Source: Streptomyces sp. Tu 3180
GTDB taxonomy: Bacteria > Actinomycetota > Actinomycetes > Streptomycetales > Streptomycetaceae
Length of the DNA: 64,000 bases
Direction: 5' to 3'
Assembly (NCBI RefSeq): GCF_009852415.1
Contig: NZ_WOXS01000002.1
Span: 4,628,001-4,692,000 of the forward strand
The position numbers and the translations under genes were made by a program. Under the pieces are notes generated by a model. That model had not been told where the DNA came from. It saw only the letters and a program-made list of their open reading frames with translations, and did not search any database. Of the stretch, positions 18,243-27,692 are shown piece by piece. How positions within the stretch are numbered: the first letter of the stretch is position 1; each line of letters starts with the position of its first letter.

Positions 18243-20096
18243 ATGCCCGAGCTGAGGTCCCGCACAGTCACCCACGGCCGCAACATGGCGGGCGCCCGCG
18301 CCCTGATGCGCGCCTCCGGTGTACCGGGTGCGGACATCGGCCGCAAGCCGATCATCGCGGTCGCCAACAGCTTCACGGAGTTCGTCCCCGGCCACACCCA
18401 CCTCGCGCCGGTCGGCCGGATCGTCAGCGAGGCGGTCGTCGCGGCCGGCGGCATCCCGCGCGAGTTCAACACGATCGCCGTCGACGACGGCATCGCGATG
18501 GGCCACGGCGGCATGCTCTACTCGCTCCCCTCCCGCGACCTGATCGCGGACAGTGTGGAGTACATGGTCGAGGCCCACTGCGCGGACGCCCTGATCTGCA
18601 TCTCCAACTGCGACAAGATCACCCCGGGCATGCTGAACGCGGCCCTGCGCCTGAACATCCCGACGGTCTTCGTCTCAGGCGGCCCGATGGAGTCCGGCCG
18701 CGCGACCCTGGTCGACGGCACGGTCCGCACGCTGGACCTGGTCGACGCGATCTCCGACGCCGTCAACGACAAGATCTCCGACGAGGACATCCTCCGCATC
18801 GAGGAGAACGCCTGTCCGACCTGCGGCAGCTGTTCCGGCATGTTCACCGCCAACTCCATGAACTGCCTCACCGAGGCCATCGGCCTGTCCCTGCCGGGCA
18901 ACGGCTCGGTCCTCGCCACCCACACGGCCCGCAAGGGCCTGTACGAGGCGGCGGCCCGTACGGTCATGGACATCACCCGCCGCTACTACGAGGAGGACGA
19001 CGAGACGGTCCTGCCGCGCTCGGTCGCCTCCCTCTCGGCCTTCGAGAACGCGATGGCCCTGGACATCGCCATGGGCGGCTCGACCAACACGATCCTCCAC
19101 CTGCTGGCCGCGGCCCAGGAGGCGGGCGTCCCCTTCGGCCTCAACGAGATCGACGCGGTCTCGCGCCGGGTCCCCTGCCTCGCGAAGGTCGCCCCGAACG
19201 TGGCGAAGAACCGCACGTACTACATGGAGGACGTGCACCGCGCCGGCGGCATCCCGGCCCTGCTGGGCGAGCTGCACCGCGCGGGCCTGCTCAACGAGGA
19301 CGTCCACGCGGTCCACAGCCCTTCCCTCGGGGACTGGCTGAAGACGTGGGACGTGCGCGGCGGCTCGCCCTCCCCGGAAGCGGTCGAGCTGTGGCACGCG
19401 GCCCCCGGCTGCGTCCGCTCCGCCGAGGCGTTCTCCCAGTCCGAGCGCTGGGAGACGCTGGACGAGGACGCCGAGGGCGGCTGCATCCGCTCCGCCGAGC
19501 ACGCCTACTCCGAGGACGGCGGCCTCGCGGTCCTGCGCGGCAACCTCGCCGTCGACGGCTGCGTGGTGAAGACGGCCGGCGTCGACGAGTCCATCTGGAC
19601 CTTCGAGGGCCCGGCGGTCGTCTGCGAGTCGCAGGAGGAGGCCGTTCAGAAGATCCTCACCCAGCAGGTCAAGGAGGGCGACGTCGTCGTCATCCGCTAC
19701 GAGGGCCCCAAGGGCGGCCCCGGCATGCAGGAGATGCTCTACCCGACCTCGTACCTGAAGGGCCGCGGCCTCGGCAAGGCGTGCGCGCTGGTCACCGACG
19801 GCCGCTTCTCCGGCGGCACCTCCGGCCTGTCCATCGGCCACGCCTCCCCGGAGGCGGCCTCCGGCGGCACCATCGCCCTGGTCGAGGACGGCGACCGCAT
19901 CCGCATCGACATCCCGAACCGCTCGATCGAGCTCCTGGTCGACGACGCCGAGCTGGCCCGCCGCGAACAGGCGCTGAACGGCCGGTACGCCCCGAAGAAC
20001 CGCGACCGCAAGGTCTCCGCCGCCCTGAGGGCGTACGCGGCGATGGCGACCAGCGCGGACAGGGGCGCGGTGCGCGACGTGTCGAAGCTGGGCTGA
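18243..20096 (+). CDS. ilvD: Dihydroxy-acid dehydratase
   Basis: IlvD dehydrates 2,3-dihydroxy-isovalerate and the 3-methylvalerate analogue to the 2-oxo acids in valine, leucine and isoleucine synthesis. The 617-residue protein contains the Fe-S ligands in CISNCDKITPGM and CPTCGSCSGMFTANSMN, and the C-terminal TDGRFSGGTSGLSIGHASPEAA stretch (active-site Ser region). I start at the ATG at 18243 (MPELRSRTVTHG), preceded by GGAG, not at the in-frame ATGs further upstream. A hairpin follows the stop. Confidence 0.97.
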   Translation: MPELRSRTVTHGRNMAGARALMRASGVPGADIGRKPIIAVANSFTEFVPGHTHLAPVGRIVSEAVVAAGGIPREFNTIAVDDGIAMGHGGMLYSLPSRDLIADSVEYMVEAHCADALICISNCDKITPGMLNAALRLNIPTVFVSGGPMESGRATLVDGTVRTLDLVDAISDAVNDKISDEDILRIEENACPTCGSCSGMFTANSMNCLTEAIGLSLPGNGSVLATHTARKGLYEAAARTVMDITRRYYEEDDETVLPRSVASLSAFENAMALDIAMGGSTNTILHLLAAAQEAGVPFGLNEIDAVSRRVPCLAKVAPNVAKNRTYYMEDVHRAGGIPALLGELHRAGLLNEDVHAVHSPSLGDWLKTWDVRGGSPSPEAVELWHAAPGCVRSAEAFSQSERWETLDEDAEGGCIRSAEHAYSEDGGLAVLRGNLAVDGCVVKTAGVDESIWTFEGPAVVCESQEEAVQKILTQQVKEGDVVVIRYEGPKGGPGMQEMLYPTSYLKGRGLGKACALVTDGRFSGGTSGLSIGHASPEAASGGTIALVEDGDRIRIDIPNRSIELLVDDAELARREQALNGRYAPKNRDRKVSAALRAYAAMATSADRGAVRDVSKLG

Positions 20097-20115
20097 GGTC
20101 CGGGTCCCGCGTCAC

Positions 20116-20148
20116 GGGGCCGCCTCCCGCCGGTGCGGGGGCGGCCCC
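20116..20148. terminator. Bidirectional hairpin terminator
   Basis: A 9-bp outer stem (20116-20124 with 20140-20148) and a 5-bp inner stem enclose a CGGT loop, followed by TT. It separates the convergent ilvD and Ser/Thr kinase genes. Confidence 0.75.
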
Positions 20149-20163
20149 TTCGCGCGTGCGGCG

Positions 20164-22296
20164 CTACCAGGCGGCCGGATCGCGGCCGTCGACGGCGAAG
20201 ACGGTGCCGTCGGGCGCGGAGGCGTGGACGCGGTGCCCGACGACCACGGGCTCGGGCAGGTCGGCCGCGATCCGGCCGGAGTCCGCGCCGAGCCGCGGCG
20301 GTGTCTGCCCGAGCAGCCTCCCCCCGCGGGCGTCCACGGCGAGCAGCCGCCCGTCGGGGGCGGTGACGTACACGGTCCGGCCGTCGGTGACCGGCGCCGA
20401 GCCGCGGGCCAGACCCGTTTCCAGGCTCCACAGCCGCCTCCCCGCCTCCAGGTCGACGGCGACCAGGGACCCGCCCGCGGCCATGAGGTGGACCACGTTC
20501 CCGTGGACGGTGCCGTGGGCCTGCTCGAGGGGGACGGGGAGCGCCACCCGGCGCGTGGCCCCCGTGGCCGGGGTGTAGCGGACCACGGCATCCGTGTCGC
20601 CGTAGACCCCGTCGGCGGAGGTGAGGAAGACCGTTTCCCCGGTCGTGCCGACGGGCTCCAGCGCTCCCTCGAGCCGAGCGTCCCACCGCACCTCACCGCT
20701 GTCCGGATCCACCGCGGTGACCCGTGTGCTCGTCCCGTCGTCGGACGCGCTCGCCGCGTACGCCAGGGGGTTTCCGGCGAAGGAGGTGAAGTACGGCCGT
20801 TCGTGGCCGGGGACACGGCGGCTCCACCTCTTCTCGCCCGAAGCGCCGTCCACGCCGGTGACCCTGCCGTCGGCACCGGTGAGCAGCAGCGTGCCCCCGG
20901 CGGACGCGAGTCCGCCGTACGCGGGTGTGTTCCGCTGCCAGCGCGTCGTGCCCGAGGCGGGGTCGAGCGCCTCCAGGCGTCCGCCCCGCGCGGACGGGAG
21001 CAGGACGAGACCGCCCGCCACGACCGGCGGTCCGCTCCCCTCCGCCGCGGTGACGGTGCGCCGCCAGAGCAGCCGGCCGTCGGACGGGTCGAGGGCGAAG
21101 ACCCGCCCGGTCTGCGCGCAGAGCAGTTTCCCCGCCCCGTGGGAACACCGGGGCGTGCCGTTCCCGGACCCGGACGCCACCCACGGGCCGGACCCGGCCG
21201 ACGCGGCCCGGGGCGCGCCGGTCCCCGGTGCCGTGCCGTCACCACCGGACAGCTGGACGGCCGCCAGCGCGACGATCGCGGCGAGACCGAGGGCACCGGC
21301 CCCGAGAACCGCCCGCCCGCCCGCGCGCCGCCCGGGCCGCCGTCCGGGCCCGTCCGGCTTCTCCGTCCTCTCCGTCCTCTTCGGCTTCTCCGTCTCCCGG
21401 GCCCGGGGCTCCGGCCCGGGCGCGTCTCCCGTGCGCTGCGCCGGTATGAACGCCTGGGTGTCGTACGAGGCGGCCACCGAGCGCAGCTCCCGCATCAACT
21501 CGTCGGGCGTGGGCCGGTCCTCGGGCTCCTTGGCGAGGCAGCGCAGGACGAGCGGCGCGAGTTCGTCCGGAACCCCGGTCAAGTCGGGATCGTCGTGCAC
21601 GACTTGGTAGGCGACCACGTACGGGCTGTCGGAGTCGAACGGCCCGCGCCCGGTCGCCGCGTGCACCAGCACGGACCCCAGCGCGAAGACGTCGGCGGCG
21701 GGCCCGACCTCCCGCGGCCGCCGGAACTGCTCGGGCGCCATGAACGGCGGCGTGCCGATCAGCTTCCCCGTCTCGGTGCGCAACTCGCTGTCCTTCGGCC
21801 GGGAGATGCCGAAGTCGATGACCTTCGGCCCGTCCTCGGCGAGCAGCACGTTGCTGGGCTTCAGGTCCCGGTGCACCACCCCGACCCGGTGGATGTCGCG
21901 CAGCGCCTCGGCCAGCCCCGCCATCAGCCGACGCAGCTGGGCGGGGGCCATCGGACCGTTCCGCTTCACGTGCTCGGAGAGGGTCGGGCCGGGGATGAAC
22001 AGGGTGGCCATCCACGGCCGTTCCGCCTCGGGGTCGGCATCGACCACGGGCGCGGTGAAGGCGCCGCTCACCCTGCGGGCCGCGCCCACCTCCTGCCGGA
22101 ACCGTCCTCTGAACTCGGGATCCCTGGCGAACTCGGCGTGCACGACCTTCACCGCGAGCTTCATGCCCGAGGTGCTGCGGGCCAGATGGACGACCCCCAT
22201 GCCGCCCGAGCCCAGACGGGACTCCAGACGGTAGTGACCGGCGTAATCAGGAAGTTCCGCTTCCGCGCCCGCCCCGGCGTTCTGCTGTGGCGCCAT
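20164..22296 (-). CDS. Membrane Ser/Thr protein kinase with C-terminal PQQ-type beta-propeller
   Basis: The 710-residue protein has a cytoplasmic Hanks-type kinase domain (about residues 20-285) with glycine loop LGSGGMGVV, Lys50, catalytic loop HRDLKPSN (Asp144) and DFGIS (Asp161). A charged Arg/Lys/Glu juxtamembrane stretch and one transmembrane helix (about 330-352) lead to an exported domain of repeated blades such as FALDPSDGRLLWRRTV and EALDPASGTTRWQRN, typical of PQQ-like propellers. The arrangement matches AfsK-type kinases, in which the propeller is thought to sense an extracellular ligand. Orthology to AfsK itself is not claimed. Confidence 0.92.
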   Translation of the reverse strand: MAPQQNAGAGAEAELPDYAGHYRLESRLGSGGMGVVHLARSTSGMKLAVKVVHAEFARDPEFRGRFRQEVGAARRVSGAFTAPVVDADPEAERPWMATLFIPGPTLSEHVKRNGPMAPAQLRRLMAGLAEALRDIHRVGVVHRDLKPSNVLLAEDGPKVIDFGISRPKDSELRTETGKLIGTPPFMAPEQFRRPREVGPAADVFALGSVLVHAATGRGPFDSDSPYVVAYQVVHDDPDLTGVPDELAPLVLRCLAKEPEDRPTPDELMRELRSVAASYDTQAFIPAQRTGDAPGPEPRARETEKPKRTERTEKPDGPGRRPGRRAGGRAVLGAGALGLAAIVALAAVQLSGGDGTAPGTGAPRAASAGSGPWVASGSGNGTPRCSHGAGKLLCAQTGRVFALDPSDGRLLWRRTVTAAEGSGPPVVAGGLVLLPSARGGRLEALDPASGTTRWQRNTPAYGGLASAGGTLLLTGADGRVTGVDGASGEKRWSRRVPGHERPYFTSFAGNPLAYAASASDDGTSTRVTAVDPDSGEVRWDARLEGALEPVGTTGETVFLTSADGVYGDTDAVVRYTPATGATRRVALPVPLEQAHGTVHGNVVHLMAAGGSLVAVDLEAGRRLWSLETGLARGSAPVTDGRTVYVTAPDGRLLAVDARGGRLLGQTPPRLGADSGRIAADLPEPVVVGHRVHASAPDGTVFAVDGRDPAAW

Positions 22297-22476
22297 GGGA
22301 CCACCCCCGTACTGTTCGTCCGCACGCGCGACGCACGGAGCCTAGTGGATGACTCGTACGGGACAGAGGCGGCTTGCTAGCCTCCGTGTTCCGCGAACGC
22401 ACAGGTGTGCGCGTCATGTTCGAGGGGAATCAACGGGGCCCCATGACAACCATGGGGACCCACGGGGGAGGTACAC

Positions 22477-22794
22477 ATGTCTGTCGACCGTGCCGAGGTG
22501 ACGGAGACCGGCGACGCGCCGGAAGCGGTCGCCACCGCGACTCTGCGCTACTACTCGGTCGCCCCGGGCGTCCGCCTGAACGTCCGCAGCGGTCCCGGCA
22601 CCGGCTACACCATCGTCCGGATGCTGCCCGAGGGGGCGAAGGTCCCGATCTTCTGCCAGGCACCCGGCACCACCGTGTCGGGCCCGTACGGCACGTCCAA
22701 CATCTGGGACAACATCGACGACGGCGAGTTCGTCTCCGACGCGTACGTGCAGACCGGCAGCGACGGCTACATCCGTCCGCGCTGCTCCTTCTGA
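22477..22794 (+). CDS. Small SH3b-like domain protein
   Basis: A 105-residue protein whose middle part (LNVRSGPGTGYTIVRMLPEGAKV) matches the bacterial SH3 domain signature, followed by SNIWDNIDDGEFVSDAYVQTG, the usual end of that fold. SH3b domains often bind peptidoglycan or other wall components, yet no signal peptide is visible, so it may be cytoplasmic or exported by another route. Its start lies 181 bp from the divergent Ser/Thr kinase gene and it is followed by a hairpin. Confidence 0.85.
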   Translation: MSVDRAEVTETGDAPEAVATATLRYYSVAPGVRLNVRSGPGTGYTIVRMLPEGAKVPIFCQAPGTTVSGPYGTSNIWDNIDDGEFVSDAYVQTGSDGYIRPRCSF

Positions 22795-22808
22795 CCCGCC
22801 TCGACGGC

Positions 22809-22833
22809 CCGGAGCGCTCCCACGGCGCTCCGG
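22809..22833 (+). terminator. Hairpin terminator after the SH3 gene
   Basis: A 9-bp stem (arms 22809-22817 and 22825-22833) with a 7-nt loop starts 15 bp after the stop codon. There is no T tract. Confidence 0.6.
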
Positions 22834-22939
22834 AGCCGCAGGCCGGTCCCGCCCGCAGGCGCCGCCGGAGCCTTCCCCGCCCCGCGCCGCGCCTGATCCC
22901 GCCCGGAGCCCGCGGCGCACCCGGAGCCATAATCGACGC

Positions 22940-23458
22940 GTGAGCGCAGAGAACGGCACCCCGGACAGCACCGCGGGCTCCCCGGGAGCGGGAACCCCCG
23001 GCGGGCCCCGCCCCGAACCCATCCGCTTCTTCGGCACCACCTGGGTCGACCACTCCGGCGGCTACACCGCCCGCCGCGTCGGCGTCGCCGTCGGCTCGCT
23101 CGCCGCCGCGGCCGCCTCCTGCTTCGTCCTGCGCCTCGCCTACCAGGGCTTCCGGATCGCCGACGTCGGCAGCTTCGTCACGGTCCTCATGGTCGTGATG
23201 TTCGCCGTCTGCAGCGCCCTCGCCTTCCGCCACACCTGGGAGAGCTTCACCCGCCGTCCCGACCCCGCCCGCCAGGCCTCCCTCCGCGGCCTCCTGGCCA
23301 TCGGTTTCGTCGGCTCCCTCCTCGCCTACTTCTTCCGCTCCCTGACCGAGGCCCCGGGGGAGGGACTCCACCGCGAGGAGTACGAGACGGCCCGCGCCCG
23401 GCACGACAAGCGGTCCTCCCGCCGCTCGGGCAACCCCGGGAAGCGCCGCCGCCCCTGA
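22940..23458 (+). CDS. Small membrane protein of unknown function with three predicted helices
   Basis: The GTG at 22940 gives a 172-residue protein: a Pro/Gly-rich cytoplasmic start, then hydrophobic segments VGVAVGSLAAAAASCFVLRL, SFVTVLMVVMFAVCSALAF and LLAIGFVGSLLAYFF, and a strongly basic C-terminus (KRSSRRSGNPGKRRRP). No enzymatic motif is seen and I do not recognise a named family. It is followed 92 bp later by a methyltransferase gene on the same strand. Confidence 0.75.
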   Translation: MSAENGTPDSTAGSPGAGTPGGPRPEPIRFFGTTWVDHSGGYTARRVGVAVGSLAAAAASCFVLRLAYQGFRIADVGSFVTVLMVVMFAVCSALAFRHTWESFTRRPDPARQASLRGLLAIGFVGSLLAYFFRSLTEAPGEGLHREEYETARARHDKRSSRRSGNPGKRRRP

Positions 23459-23550
23459 CCCGCGGCTCACCGCGGGATTCCTCCGGCTCGACGGAGAATT
23501 TCCCGCCCCGCCCCGTCCCCTCGGCGCCGTCCCACGGCCACCATGGCCGT

Positions 23551-24360
23551 ATGTCCACCGAAGCGTCCGAGCCGCCCGCCGCCGGATCCGTCACCCCGCC
23601 CGACCGCTCCGCCCGCGCCCGCTCCTTCAACGCCGCCGCGGCCCAGTACGCCGCCAGCCGCCTTTCCTACCCGCCCGCCCTCTTCGACGCCCTCGAGGAA
23701 CTCGCCGGCCGCACCCTCGCCGGCTCCCGCGTCGCGGGCGTCGGCGCCGGGACCGGCATGGCGACCGCGCTGCTGCACGCCCGCGGCGCCGACGTGCTCG
23801 CGGTGGAACCCGGGGACGGCATGGCGGCGCAGTTCCGCCGCCGCCACCCCGGCCTCCCGATCGTCCGCGGCGACGGCGACCGCCTGCCCCTCGCCGACGC
23901 GTCCCTCGACCTCCTCACCTACGCCCAGGCCCGGCACTGGACCGACCCGGCCCGGGCCGTCCCGGAGGCGCTGCGCGTCCTGCGCCCGGGCGGCGCCCTC
24001 GCCCTGTGGTGGAACACCGACGCGCTCGACGTGCCGTGGATCGCCGAGGCGGCCGAACGCACCGACCGGCACTTCGGGCTGAACCTCTCCGCCGAGAAAC
24101 GCAACGTCAACGCCCGTGTCGCCGACCCCACGGGCTGCCTCGACCTCACCCGCCGCGAGATCCGCTGGAGCCGCCGCGTCCCCCTCGACACGCACCTGGC
24201 CAACCTCGGCAGCCACTCGGTCCTCCTGACCCAGGACGAGGCACGCGGCGCGGCCTACCTGGCCGAGGAGCGGCGGCACCTCCTGACCGTCTCCCCCGAC
24301 GGGGTCGTCGAGGAGACGTACGACGTCGTCCTCCTCGCGACGGCCCCCGCAGCGGCTTGA
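23551..24360 (+). CDS. Class I SAM-dependent methyltransferase
   Basis: A 269-residue protein with the Rossmann-like SAM fold: motif I VAGVGAGTGMATALL, motif II acidic VLAVEPGDGM, motif IV-like LDLLTYAQARHW and post-motif VLRPGGALALWWN. The layout fits methyltransferase family 11 small-molecule enzymes. The substrate is not predictable. It ends 32 bp before the ABC exporter start and might be cotranscribed, although a palindrome sits between them. Confidence 0.87.
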   Translation: MSTEASEPPAAGSVTPPDRSARARSFNAAAAQYAASRLSYPPALFDALEELAGRTLAGSRVAGVGAGTGMATALLHARGADVLAVEPGDGMAAQFRRRHPGLPIVRGDGDRLPLADASLDLLTYAQARHWTDPARAVPEALRVLRPGGALALWWNTDALDVPWIAEAAERTDRHFGLNLSAEKRNVNARVADPTGCLDLTRREIRWSRRVPLDTHLANLGSHSVLLTQDEARGAAYLAEERRHLLTVSPDGVVEETYDVVLLATAPAAA

Positions 24361-24383
24361 CGCCACCCGCACCCGAGAGGATT

Positions 24384-24401
24384 ATTCATCACATGATGAA
24401 T
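24384..24401. promoter_or_regulatory. Perfect 18-bp AT-rich palindrome over the ABC gene start codon
   Basis: ATTCATCA-CA-TGATGAAT is a perfect inverted repeat (arms 24384-24391 and 24394-24401). It is AT-rich in a GC-rich setting and covers the ATGATG start of the ABC transporter gene. This is the geometry of a repressor operator; the regulator is unknown and not obviously encoded next to it. Confidence 0.6.
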
Positions 24402-25232
24402 TACTCCTCCGGGCCGCCGCGCCCGGACACCCCGCACGGCGACGAGGAGCCGGGCGCGGACGGCCGGGGTGACACCGCTCCGGCCGTCCGCGCCCGGGAC
24501 CTCACCGTCGTCCGAGGCCCCCGCACGGTCCTGCGCGGCCTCGACCTCACCGTCCCGCGCGGTCGGATCACCGGCCTCCTCGGCCCGTCCGGCTGCGGCA
24601 AGTCCACCCTGATGCGCGCCGTCGTCGGCACCCAGGCCAAGGTCTCCGGCACCCTGGACGTCCTCGGCCTCCCCGCCGGCCACCCCACCCTGCGCACCCG
24701 CATCGGCTACGTCACCCAGGCGCCGTCGGTCTACGACGACCTCACCGTCCGCCAGAACCTCGACTACTTCTCAGCGGTCCTCCACCCCGGCCGCACGACC
24801 GCCGACCGCCACCACGACGTGGAACGCGTCCTCGCCGACGTCGACCTCACCAGCCACGCCGACGCCCTCGCCGGCAACCTCTCCGGCGGCCAGCGCAGCC
24901 GCGTCTCCCTCGCCGTGGCCCTCCTCGGCACCCCCGAACTCCTGGTCCTCGACGAACCCACGGTCGGCCTCGACCCGGTCCTGCGCCGCGACCTCTGGCA
25001 GCTCTTCCACACCCTCGCCGAACGCGGCGCCACCCTGCTGATCTCCTCCCACGTCATGGACGAGGCCGAGCGCTGCCACCGCCTCCTGCTCATGCGCGCG
25101 GGCGAGATCCTCGCCGACGACACCCCCGACGCCCTCCGCACCCGCACCGGCTCCGAGACCGTCGAGGCGGCCTTCCTGCACCTGGTGGACGAGGCGATCG
25201 CGGCAGGCCGCACCAAGGAGACCACCCGATGA
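24393..25232 (+). CDS. ABC transporter ATP-binding protein (ABC-2 exporter)
   Basis: The 279-residue ATPase has Walker A GPSGCGKST, signature LSGGQRSR, Walker B LLVLDEP and the switch His in LLISSHVMDEAERC. The N-terminal 35 residues are a non-conserved acidic extension. The start is either ATG of the ATGATG pair at 24393/24396, both inside a perfect palindrome. It overlaps the permease gene by 4 bp. Such pairs export drugs, lipids or polymers; the substrate is unknown. Confidence 0.94.
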   Translation: MMNYSSGPPRPDTPHGDEEPGADGRGDTAPAVRARDLTVVRGPRTVLRGLDLTVPRGRITGLLGPSGCGKSTLMRAVVGTQAKVSGTLDVLGLPAGHPTLRTRIGYVTQAPSVYDDLTVRQNLDYFSAVLHPGRTTADRHHDVERVLADVDLTSHADALAGNLSGGQRSRVSLAVALLGTPELLVLDEPTVGLDPVLRRDLWQLFHTLAERGATLLISSHVMDEAERCHRLLLMRAGEILADDTPDALRTRTGSETVEAAFLHLVDEAIAAGRTKETTR

Positions 25233-26014
25233 GCACCACCCGCCCGGCGGCGACCGCACCGGCCCCGACCGGCGCCCTGAACCTCTCCCGCACCACCGCC
25301 ACCGCGGCCCGGGTCCTGCGCCAGCTCCGCCACGACCCGCGCACCGTCGCGCTGATGCTGCTCGTCCCCTGCCTGATGCTGTTGCTGCTCCGCTACGTCT
25401 TCGACGGCAGCCCGCACACCTTCGACAACATCGGCGCCTCGCTCCTGGGGATCTTCCCCCTGATCACGATGTTCCTCGTCACCTCGATCGCCACCCTGCG
25501 CGAACGCACCTCCGGCACCCTGGAACGCCTCCTCGCCATGCCGCTGGGCAAAGGCGACCTGATCGCCGGCTACGCCCTCGCCTTCGGCACCCTCGCGATC
25601 ATCCAGTCCACCCTCGCCACGGGCCTCGCCCTCTGGTTCCTGGGCCTCGACGTCACCGGCAGCCCCTGGCTGCTCCTCCTGGTGGCCCTGCTCGACGCCC
25701 TCCTCGGCACCGCCCTCGGCCTGTTCGTCTCGGCCTTCGCGGCCTCGGAGTTCCAGGCGGTCCAGTTCATGCCGGCGGTGATCTTCCCCCAGCTCCTCCT
25801 CTGCGGCCTCTTCACCCCCCGCGACGCCATGCACCCGGTCCTCGAGACCATCTCCGGCGTCCTCCCCATGTCCTACGCCGTGGACGGCATGAACGAGGTC
25901 CTCAAGCACACCGACATGACCGCCGCCTTCGTCCGCGACGTCCTGGTCGTCGCCGGCTGCGCCCTGCTCGTCCTCGGCCTCGGCGCCGCCACCCTGCGCC
26001 GCAGGACGGTATGA
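25229..26014 (+). CDS. ABC-2 type transporter permease
   Basis: The 261-residue integral membrane protein has six hydrophobic segments, beginning VALMLLVPCLMLLLLRYVF, and the ABC-2 family features TLRERTSGTLERLLAMP and VIFPQLLLCGLFTPRDAMHP. It is translationally coupled to the ATPase by an ATGA overlap, and two copies of each would form the exporter. Confidence 0.93.
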   Translation: MSTTRPAATAPAPTGALNLSRTTATAARVLRQLRHDPRTVALMLLVPCLMLLLLRYVFDGSPHTFDNIGASLLGIFPLITMFLVTSIATLRERTSGTLERLLAMPLGKGDLIAGYALAFGTLAIIQSTLATGLALWFLGLDVTGSPWLLLLVALLDALLGTALGLFVSAFAASEFQAVQFMPAVIFPQLLLCGLFTPRDAMHPVLETISGVLPMSYAVDGMNEVLKHTDMTAAFVRDVLVVAGCALLVLGLGAATLRRRTV

Positions 26015-26116
26015 CCGCTCCCCACCCGTCCCGCCCACCGGACACGCCCCCGTCCCCGCACCCCCGGGTGCGAGGATGAACCAGGACGACGCACACCCCG
26101 GAGGGCACCCCCAGCC

Positions 26117-26929
26117 ATGACCCAGAAAGTCGCAGTCCTCGGCACCGGCAAGATCGGCGAAGCCCTGCTCAGCGGAATGATCCGCGCCGGCTGGGCCCCC
26201 GCCGATCTCCTGGTCACCGCCCGCCGCCAGGAACGAGCCGAAGAGCTCCGCGCCCGCCACGGAGTCACCCCGGTCTCCAACCAGGAGGCCGCCAAGACCG
26301 CCGACACCCTGATCCTCACGGTCAAACCGCAGGACATGGGCGCCCTCCTCGACGAACTCGCCCCGCACGTCCCCGCGGACCGCCTGGTCATCAGCGGCGC
26401 CGCCGGCATCCCCACCGCCTTCTTCGAGGACCGCCTCGCCACCGGCACCCCCGTGGTCCGCGTCATGACCAACACCCCCGCCCTCGTCGACGAGGCCATG
26501 TCGGTCATCTCCGCCGGCAGCCACGCCACCGCCGACCACCTCGCCCACGCCGAGGAGATCTTCGGCGCCGTCGGCAAGACCCTCCGCGTCCCCGAATCAC
26601 AGCAGGACGCCTGCACCGCCCTCTCCGGCTCCGGCCCGGCCTACTTCTTCTACCTGGTCGAAGCCATGACCGACGCCGGCATCCTCCTCGGCCTGCCCCG
26701 CGACAAGGCCCACGACCTGATCGTCCAGTCCGCGATCGGCGCCGCCACCATGCTCCGTGACAGCGGCGAGCACCCGGTCAAGCTCCGCGAGAACGTCACC
26801 TCCCCCGCCGGCACCACCATCAACGCCATCCGCGAACTCGAGAACCACGGCGTACGAGCGGCCCTCATCGCCGCCCTGGAAGCCGCCCGCGACCGCAGCC
26901 GCGAACTCGCCACCGGCACCAAGGACTGA
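26117..26929 (+). CDS. proC: Pyrroline-5-carboxylate reductase
   Basis: ProC carries out the last step of proline synthesis, reducing pyrroline-5-carboxylate with NAD(P)H. The 270-residue protein shows the N-terminal Rossmann motif VAVLGTGKIGEALLSGM, the central VRVMTNTPALVDEAMS, and the C-terminal dimerisation/active-site signature LSGSGPAYFFYLVEAM with LRENVTSPAGTTINAI. The length is normal for the family. It converges on the following cysteine hydrolase remnant with 24 bp between stops. Confidence 0.96.
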   Translation: MTQKVAVLGTGKIGEALLSGMIRAGWAPADLLVTARRQERAEELRARHGVTPVSNQEAAKTADTLILTVKPQDMGALLDELAPHVPADRLVISGAAGIPTAFFEDRLATGTPVVRVMTNTPALVDEAMSVISAGSHATADHLAHAEEIFGAVGKTLRVPESQQDACTALSGSGPAYFFYLVEAMTDAGILLGLPRDKAHDLIVQSAIGAATMLRDSGEHPVKLRENVTSPAGTTINAIRELENHGVRAALIAALEAARDRSRELATGTKD

Positions 26930-26953
26930 CGGGACCGACCCGACCGGGCGCGG

Positions 26954-27549
26954 TCACCCCGCCGCGTCCACCACCTCCTTCGTGGTCACCACACGCGCGA
27001 AGCCGTCCCCGTGCAGGGACACCGCCGACGCCCGCGCCACCTCGTCCGCACTGAGCCTCCAGCCGAACGGCCCCTCCAGGTCGAAGGTGTACGTCGCGTC
27101 GAACGGCACCACCACGTCGTACCCCAGGTTCCCGCCCATCCGGGCCGTCGTCTCCACGCACAGGTTGGTCTGGATCCCGACCACCACGACCTGGGAGATC
27201 CCCGCGCCCCTTAACCAGGCGTCGAGATCGGGCGAACCGTAGAACGCCGAGTTCACGCTCTTCGTCACCAGCAGCTCCGCCCCCGCGCCCCCTTCCCGCG
27301 CCGCGCCTGCACGTACTCCTTGAACGCGTTGCCCTCCTGCCCCGGCCACAACGGCGACTCCGGCTTGACCGAGTCGTGCCGCACGAACACGACCGGCCGG
27401 CCCGACGCCTGCCACACGTCGATGAGCGAGGCGATGTTGTCGTCCGCCCCGGGGTGGTTCCGCGACCCCCAGAACGCGAGGTCCTCGAAACCCTTCTGCA
27501 CGTCGACGACCACCAGCGCCGCGTTGTCAGCGATCTCTGCGATGTCCAT
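26954..27549 (-). pseudogene. Isochorismatase-like cysteine hydrolase, frameshifted
   Basis: The N-terminal half (MDIAEIADNAALVVVDVQKG, with the catalytic Asp region, to PLWPGQEGNAFKEYVQARR) and the C-terminal half (AELLVTKSVNSAFYGSPDL, then VVVGIQTNLCVETTARMGG with the nucleophilic Cys) are in different frames. The switch lies in a G/C-rich run at about 27280-27315, and one missing base would restore the protein. The C-terminal half also uses a rare TTA leucine codon (27212-27214). It may be a real pseudogene or a sequencing indel. Confidence 0.8.
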
Positions 27550-27692
27550 GCCCCTGATCGTGGTGTCCCGACGCCCCGCACCCCAGAGGCACAAAGGTCA
27601 GTGAGCAGGGATTTACTGCCACGGGGCCGGCCTCGGCAGCGAGGACGCGCCGCGCCGGCGCACCACGACGCGTCCCGCCACCGGCCTCCCGC

